Of a DNA stretch of 64,000 nucleotides, positions 60,262 to 64,000 are shown in pieces. Below the pieces are notes generated by a model that had not been told where the DNA came from, ran no database searches, and was given only the letters and a program-made list of their open reading frames with translations. The stretch is taken from NCBI GenBank assembly GCA_034521225.1, contig JAXHMR010000010.1, forward strand, positions 56,658 to 120,657, read 5' to 3'. The DNA comes from Woeseia sp034521225. Lineage in GTDB: Bacteria > Pseudomonadota > Gammaproteobacteria > Steroidobacterales > Woeseiaceae. A program made the position numbers and the translations under genes. Positions within the stretch are counted from its first letter, which is position 1, and each line of letters opens with the position of its first letter.

Positions 60262-60445
60262 CGGATTATTCATGAACGTTTTGCTGCGGTAGTAGGCGAA
60301 GGCGCCGCGCCAGGCAAGGGCTTTTCAGGGACGCTGTGAATACGTCCCTGTACGCTCTGTGCCGGACGTCCCTGTCCGGCACGGCCCTGGAAAAGCCCTC
60401 CCGGGCGCGCCTCCGCCCCGACCATCGTGCCGTTCATCGAATGAT
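60262..60445. repeat. Cloverleaf-like palindromic element (family B, copy 4)
   Basis: Left end CGGATTATTCATGAACG; right end CGTTCATCGAATGATGCA is less exact. Outer stem GCGAAGGCGCCGCGCC pairs loosely with GGCGCGCCTCCGCCCCG. Inner hairpins GGGACGC...ACGTCCC and TGTGCCGGAC...GTCCGGCACG are kept. It overlaps the 3' end of the GGDEF-like gene. Confidence 0.78.
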
Positions 60446-61329
60446 GCAGGCTGCCAGCTGCGGAATTGAGGAATCGCTCGGCTTCGGGTTCGCCACCGTG
60501 CGCCGTCGCGAGCGCGGTTTTGTATGACACGGTTACGAACCGGGACGTCTTCGAATGGGGGTGATGCAGCCCGAGCCCGCGTACTTCCCGGGCGATGTTG
60601 TCTCCAAATTCTGTAAGTGATGCTTCGTCGCTGGCATGAAACAGCACCATCATCACATCCTGACCATCGTGCGGCAGGCGTCCGCAAACGTCGCTGGCAC
60701 GGCGCAGGCAGCGGCGCACGGCTTGGGCAACGCGCCGCAGGCACGAGTCGGCAGCGTGCCGGCCGAAAACTTTTATGTAATCGTCGAAGTTGTCGATCGT
60801 GAAAGCAATCAGGGCAAGCGCGCCCTGCTCCCGCGCGGCGACCGCCCAGTCATGCGACAGCACGTCCCGAAAAGCACTGGCGTTCAGCAAGCCGGTTACT
60901 GCATCGTCACGCGACAGGTCCCGGATGCGCCGCCGTGCACGCAGCAGCGCCCGGTGTGCTTCGCTGTCGCCGCTGCCTGAGTTCATGCTGGAATCCCGCC
61001 AGTAGACCGCGTAATAACGCGCCGGCGCACTGCCGTCGGTTGCCAGCGGTTTCAGCACCAGCAGCCAGTTGCGTTGCGCGTACTCGAGCGGAATCGTCGA
61101 TGCCTGGCCCCGACGCCGCGTACTCGGCCGACTCCTGCGCGGCATCCCGCCCGTGCAGTTTTTCGATAACGTCTGTCATCGGTACCTGCAGCAGCGGAAC
61201 GTCCAGACCGGACAAGCTGTCAAAAGCAGGATTCGTCATGACCACCGGCCAGTCGGCCTGATCGACACGTGCGACAAGCAGCGGCTCGCCACCCGCCTCG
61301 ATGATTTGTTGCAATACCTTGCGTTGCAT
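60270..61329 (-). CDS. PAS-GGDEF-like protein with degenerate GGDEF site (frameshifted)
   Basis: Starts near ATG 61329. The N-terminal PAS domain (EPLLVARVDQADWPVVMTNPAFDSLSG) is followed, after an indel near 61110, by IPLEYAQRNWLLVLKPL and a GGDEF-type domain (RDDAVTGLLNASAFRDVLSHDWA, ALIAFTIDNFDDYIKVFGRHAADSCLRRVAQAVRRCLR). The signature is HDGQDVMM instead of GGDEF, so cyclase activity is unlikely. The last about 55 residues (GAEARPGGLFQGRAG...) come from translating the family B repeat. It lies 28 bp downstream of the phosphorylase gene. Confidence 0.8.
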
Positions 61330-61356
61330 TGCCGTCACTGCCTGCGTCCTGAATCC

Positions 61357-62142
61357 TCAGGTCCGGCGCGGGCCATCGCTCCGTCCGGTCTGCGTGGTGA
61401 AAAAAGCTTTCAGCACTCTCATCGACTGCATCTTCGCCGTCAGCGTACTCGCGTCGATGTCCTCGTGGATCGCTTTTTCGCCGCGACCGGCGGCAAAATT
61501 GACGATCAGCGACAGGCAGGCGTAGTGCATGCCGAACTCACGCGCCAGCGCCGCTTCCGGCATGGCCGTCATGCCGAGGAAATCCACGCCGTCACGATCA
61601 AAGCGATCGACTTCGGCCGCGGTTTCGAGCCTTGGCCCCTGCGTTACGCCGTACACCCCGCCGTCGTGGCAATCGACGTCGATCCGCCCCGCCGCCGCGA
61701 GCAATAGAGTCCTCAGCGGGTCGCTGAACGGCCGGGTGAAATCGATATGGTCGAGCGTAGCCGAGCTGCCGTCGTAAATACTGTGATCCCTGCCCCAGGT
61801 ATAGTCGATGAGCTGGTCCGGCACCGCGAGCTGGCCAGGATACAACTGGCGCCGGATGACGCCGACGGTATTCAGCGCAATGACGCTGTCGACGCCCATC
61901 ATGGCCAGCGCCGCGAGATTGGCGCGGTGATTGATACGGTGCGGCGGAATATCGTGGGCCTCGCCGTGCCGTGCCAGCGCCGAGACGTGGTGCTGGTCGT
62001 AATTCAGCCGGCGCAGCGGCGCAGACGGCACGCCATAGCGAGTCACCAGCGTGCGGCCGTCAGCATCGGTGCCAAAATCGGCAAATCCGCTGCCGCCGAT
62101 AATGGCGAACTGGCGCCCGGTCATAGTCATTGCCTGCGTCAT
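61357..62142 (-). CDS. mtnP: MTA/MTI phosphorylase
   Basis: Salvages 5'-methylthioadenosine or its deaminated form from polyamine synthesis. 261 aa from the ATG at 62142 (MTQAMTMTGRQFAIIGGSGFADFG). GGSGF, RHGEAHDIPPHRINHRANLAALAMMGVDSVIALNTVG and GVYGVTQGPRLETAAEVDRFDRDGVDFLGMTAMPEAALARE are the purine phosphorylase blocks. The GMTAMPE motif and NH2-terminal form resemble the Pseudomonas MTI phosphorylase. It is intact. The start overlaps the nagZ stop (ATGA). Confidence 0.92.
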   Translation of the reverse strand: MTQAMTMTGRQFAIIGGSGFADFGTDADGRTLVTRYGVPSAPLRRLNYDQHHVSALARHGEAHDIPPHRINHRANLAALAMMGVDSVIALNTVGVIRRQLYPGQLAVPDQLIDYTWGRDHSIYDGSSATLDHIDFTRPFSDPLRTLLLAAAGRIDVDCHDGGVYGVTQGPRLETAAEVDRFDRDGVDFLGMTAMPEAALAREFGMHYACLSLIVNFAAGRGEKAIHEDIDASTLTAKMQSMRVLKAFFTTQTGRSDGPRRT

Positions 62143-63212
62143 GCATCCAGCTCCAGTTTTGGCCGGCCGCGCCACGCGTCGAGTGACGCCGATGCCGCCT
62201 GCCATCGGTCGCTTGCGCGCAGCGATTCACGCGGTGGCGCCGCTGTGCCATGCCGCGCCGGCCAGGCGCACGAGAGCGACATCAGGGCGCGGAGAAATAC
62301 TCCCTGAGCGGCGCACCCGTCTCGCTCGCGCCGCGGGCGCGGTGGCTGATCGTGACCGGTGATGGCGCAGCCGCGCTTGAGTGCCAGCCGCGCCGGGCGC
62401 GCTCCGGCATCCTGCCGTATTCGGCGGCCGCTTTCATGCTCAGGTCATCGCAGAAGACGGCGCCATCGAAGCCAATGTGGCCGCGCAGCTGGTCCTTGAT
62501 CCAGTACGGCGAGAAGCCGGCCGGTGTCGGGTCCGTTTCGGCATACACGACGTGCGCCAGCATGACGCCGGCAATCGCACGGCGGGACACGAGTTTCTCA
62601 TAAGGCTGCATGTCATCAAGTACGATGGATGCTGTACGGGCGCCGGTCGACCGGCAAGGCGTGGTGCGAATCCGGCAACGACGGCCCCGTGGCCCGGAAA
62701 ATGCTCGGCAACTGCGGACATGCCGGCATCGCGCATGCCCTTGCACAAGGCCGCCGCGAGCCGCGCCACAGCCTCCGGTGAACGGTGCAGTGCGCGATCA
62801 CCGATGACGTCGCTGACACCCCAGTCGAGATCGACGCACGGTCCGAACGACAGGTCGATACCGACCGAGCGCAGCTCCGAACCGATCAGCCAGCCGCAAG
62901 TCTCGGCGAGCGCGAGCGCCCGCTGCGGATCGCTGTTCGTACTGGTGTCGCAGAGCTGTCGCCATGGGGCGGAATGGCTGTGAATTCCTCCCGAAAGCGT
63001 TGTACGCGCCCGCCCTCGTAGTCCGCGGCGACCAGCAATGCCGGACTGCGCAGCGCGCGAATCGACGCCACGAGGTCGCTCAATTGGGCCGGCGACCGGT
63101 AATTGCGGCTGAAGAGAATGACGCCGCCGACGGCAGGCTCCCGCAGCAGGTCGCGATCCGCCGGGCTTAACGCGGGGCCGTCGACGTCGAGCATGACCGG
63201 ACCGAGCGCCAT
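62139..63212 (-). CDS. nagZ: Beta-N-acetylhexosaminidase NagZ (frameshifted)
   Basis: Cytoplasmic glycoside hydrolase family 3 enzyme of peptidoglycan recycling. MALGPVMLDVDGPALSPADRDLLREPAVGGVILFSRNYRSPAQL starts at ATG 63212. ADYEGGRVQRFREEFTAIP is the substrate loop. Frames change near 62960, 62680 and 62420. SVGIDLSFGPCVDLDWG and SVIGDRALHRSPEAVARLA are readable, and the catalytic-loop AEHFPGHGAVVADSH carries the His; the family has Lys before HFPGHG while here Glu is read. SMKAAAEYG contains the Asp nucleophile in DDLSM. The end overlaps mtnP. Confidence 0.9.
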
Positions 63213-63214
63213 AC

Positions 63215-64000
63215 TTACTTGTTTTTTCTATTTTTTTCAAACACCGCGATGGACTCGACGTGAGCGGTATGGGGAAACATGTCAATGATACCGGCCGCGT
63301 CCAGGCGATAGCCAGCCGCCACCAGGTTCGCCGCGTCGCGCGCCAGCGTGCCGGGATGGCAGGAGACGTAGACGATCCGTTCCGGATCGATGCGCCCTAT
63401 CTGCGCCACGACAGCAGCCGCCCCGCTGCGGGCCGGGTCCAGCAACAGGCACTGCCAGGGCTGGCTGAGCCATTGCTCCTTGCCGTCGAGTTCCGACAGG
63501 TCCGCCGCGAGAAACGAGGCATTGCGGATGCCATTGTGCGCTGCATTGGCACTGGCGCGTTCGACCAGGCGCCGCTCGCCCTCGATGCCCAGCACCTCTG
63601 CCGCACGCCGCGCAAGCGGCAGCGAGAAATTCCCGAGCCCGCAATAAAGGTCCAGAACGCGATCGCCGGGCCCGGGTGCAAGCAGGTCGACGGCAAGCGA
63701 CACCATACGCGCGTTCACCGTCGCATTGACCTGCACGAAATCGGTTGCGTCGAACTGATCGACGTGAAGTCCGGCGAACGATAGCTTGCGCAGGGGGCGA
63801 TTCCGGCCAGAGATCGACCACGGAATCGAGGCCGCCCGGTTGCAGCGCCACGGTCAGGCCATGCTGCCTGCCGAATGCCTCGAGCTTGGCGCGGTCATCA
63901 TCGGTCGGTGGGTCGAGTACGCGAAACACCAGCCGCAACGCGTTATCGCCGACAGCCACCTCGATCTGCGGCAGGCGGCCTTGTATCGACAAGTACGCCG
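63215..64000 (-). CDS. rlmD: 23S rRNA (uracil-1939-C5)-methyltransferase RlmD (partial, frameshifted)
   Basis: C-terminal two-thirds of a TrmA-type methyltransferase; the 5' end lies beyond the right edge. PQIEVAVGDNALRLVFRVLDPPTDDDRAKLEAF is the middle domain. After an indel near 63790, VQVNATVNARMVSLAVDLL, the SAM site DRVLDLYCGLGNFSLPLARR, the substrate loop LLLDPARSGA and the catalytic-Cys motif YVSCHPGTLARD follow, ending PHTAHVESIAVFEKNRKNK. The stop lies two bases before the nagZ start, so the genes are co-transcribed. Confidence 0.95.

Overview
The window is a stretch of chromosome from a high-GC gammaproteobacterium with a Gram-negative envelope. It carries genes for lipid A and Kdo synthesis, the Lol lipoprotein pathway, TonB-type receptors and an Lpp-like lipoprotein. 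The blocks rpmF-plsX-fabH, maf/yceD, rluC/rne and mfd/csiV have typical gammaproteobacterial order. A marine Woeseiales or Chromatiales-like lineage would fit, but the sequence alone does not establish that. No rRNA, tRNA, prophage or CRISPR array was seen.

Layout from left to right. (1) 1-4300: lexA-imuA-imuB-dnaE2, an SOS mutagenesis cassette read leftward, with two LexA-box-like sites upstream of lexA. (2) 4300-8300: small or membrane genes, rhlE, an EF-hand mini-protein and several palindromic repeats. (3) 8400-17400: a penicillin-acylase-type lipoprotein, yceH, an alpha/beta hydrolase, an SbcCD-like pair, a hemolysin III protein and a cold-shock gene. (4) 18000-25800: ppk1, a metallo-beta-lactamase-fold protein, a Tat-exported amine oxidase, an Lpp-like lipoprotein, an L,D-transpeptidase and a GST-like protein. 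(5) 25800-34300: fabH, plsX, rpmF and yceD (leftward), maf, rluC, rne and a low-molecular-weight phosphatase. (6) 34500-43500: an accessory locus with a TonB receptor and sulfatase facing a PhoD-type phosphodiesterase and a seven-haem cytochrome, then small membrane proteins. (7) 43650-50650: kdsB, lpxK, msbA, exbD, exbB and comEC, an envelope operon read leftward. (8) 50900-55600: a DUF2062 protein, two LolC/E-type permeases with lolD, and a small secreted protein. (9) 55770-64000: mfd and csiV rightward; rlmD, nagZ, an MTA/MTI phosphorylase and a GGDEF-like gene leftward.

Two things stand out at window scale. About 30 genes, including normally essential ones (plsX, fabH, rne, the lol permeases), carry one or more single-base frameshifts while the protein sequence remains conserved on both sides of each break. 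Uncorrected indels in the assembly explain this better than gene decay. Frameshifted genes are therefore annotated as CDS spanning all frames, and their junctions are approximate. Second, intergenic space is populated by at least three families of palindromic repeats. The most striking is a roughly 165-200 bp element with terminal inverted repeats and potential for a three-stem cloverleaf, present four times. One copy supplies the apparent C-terminus of a GGDEF-like protein.
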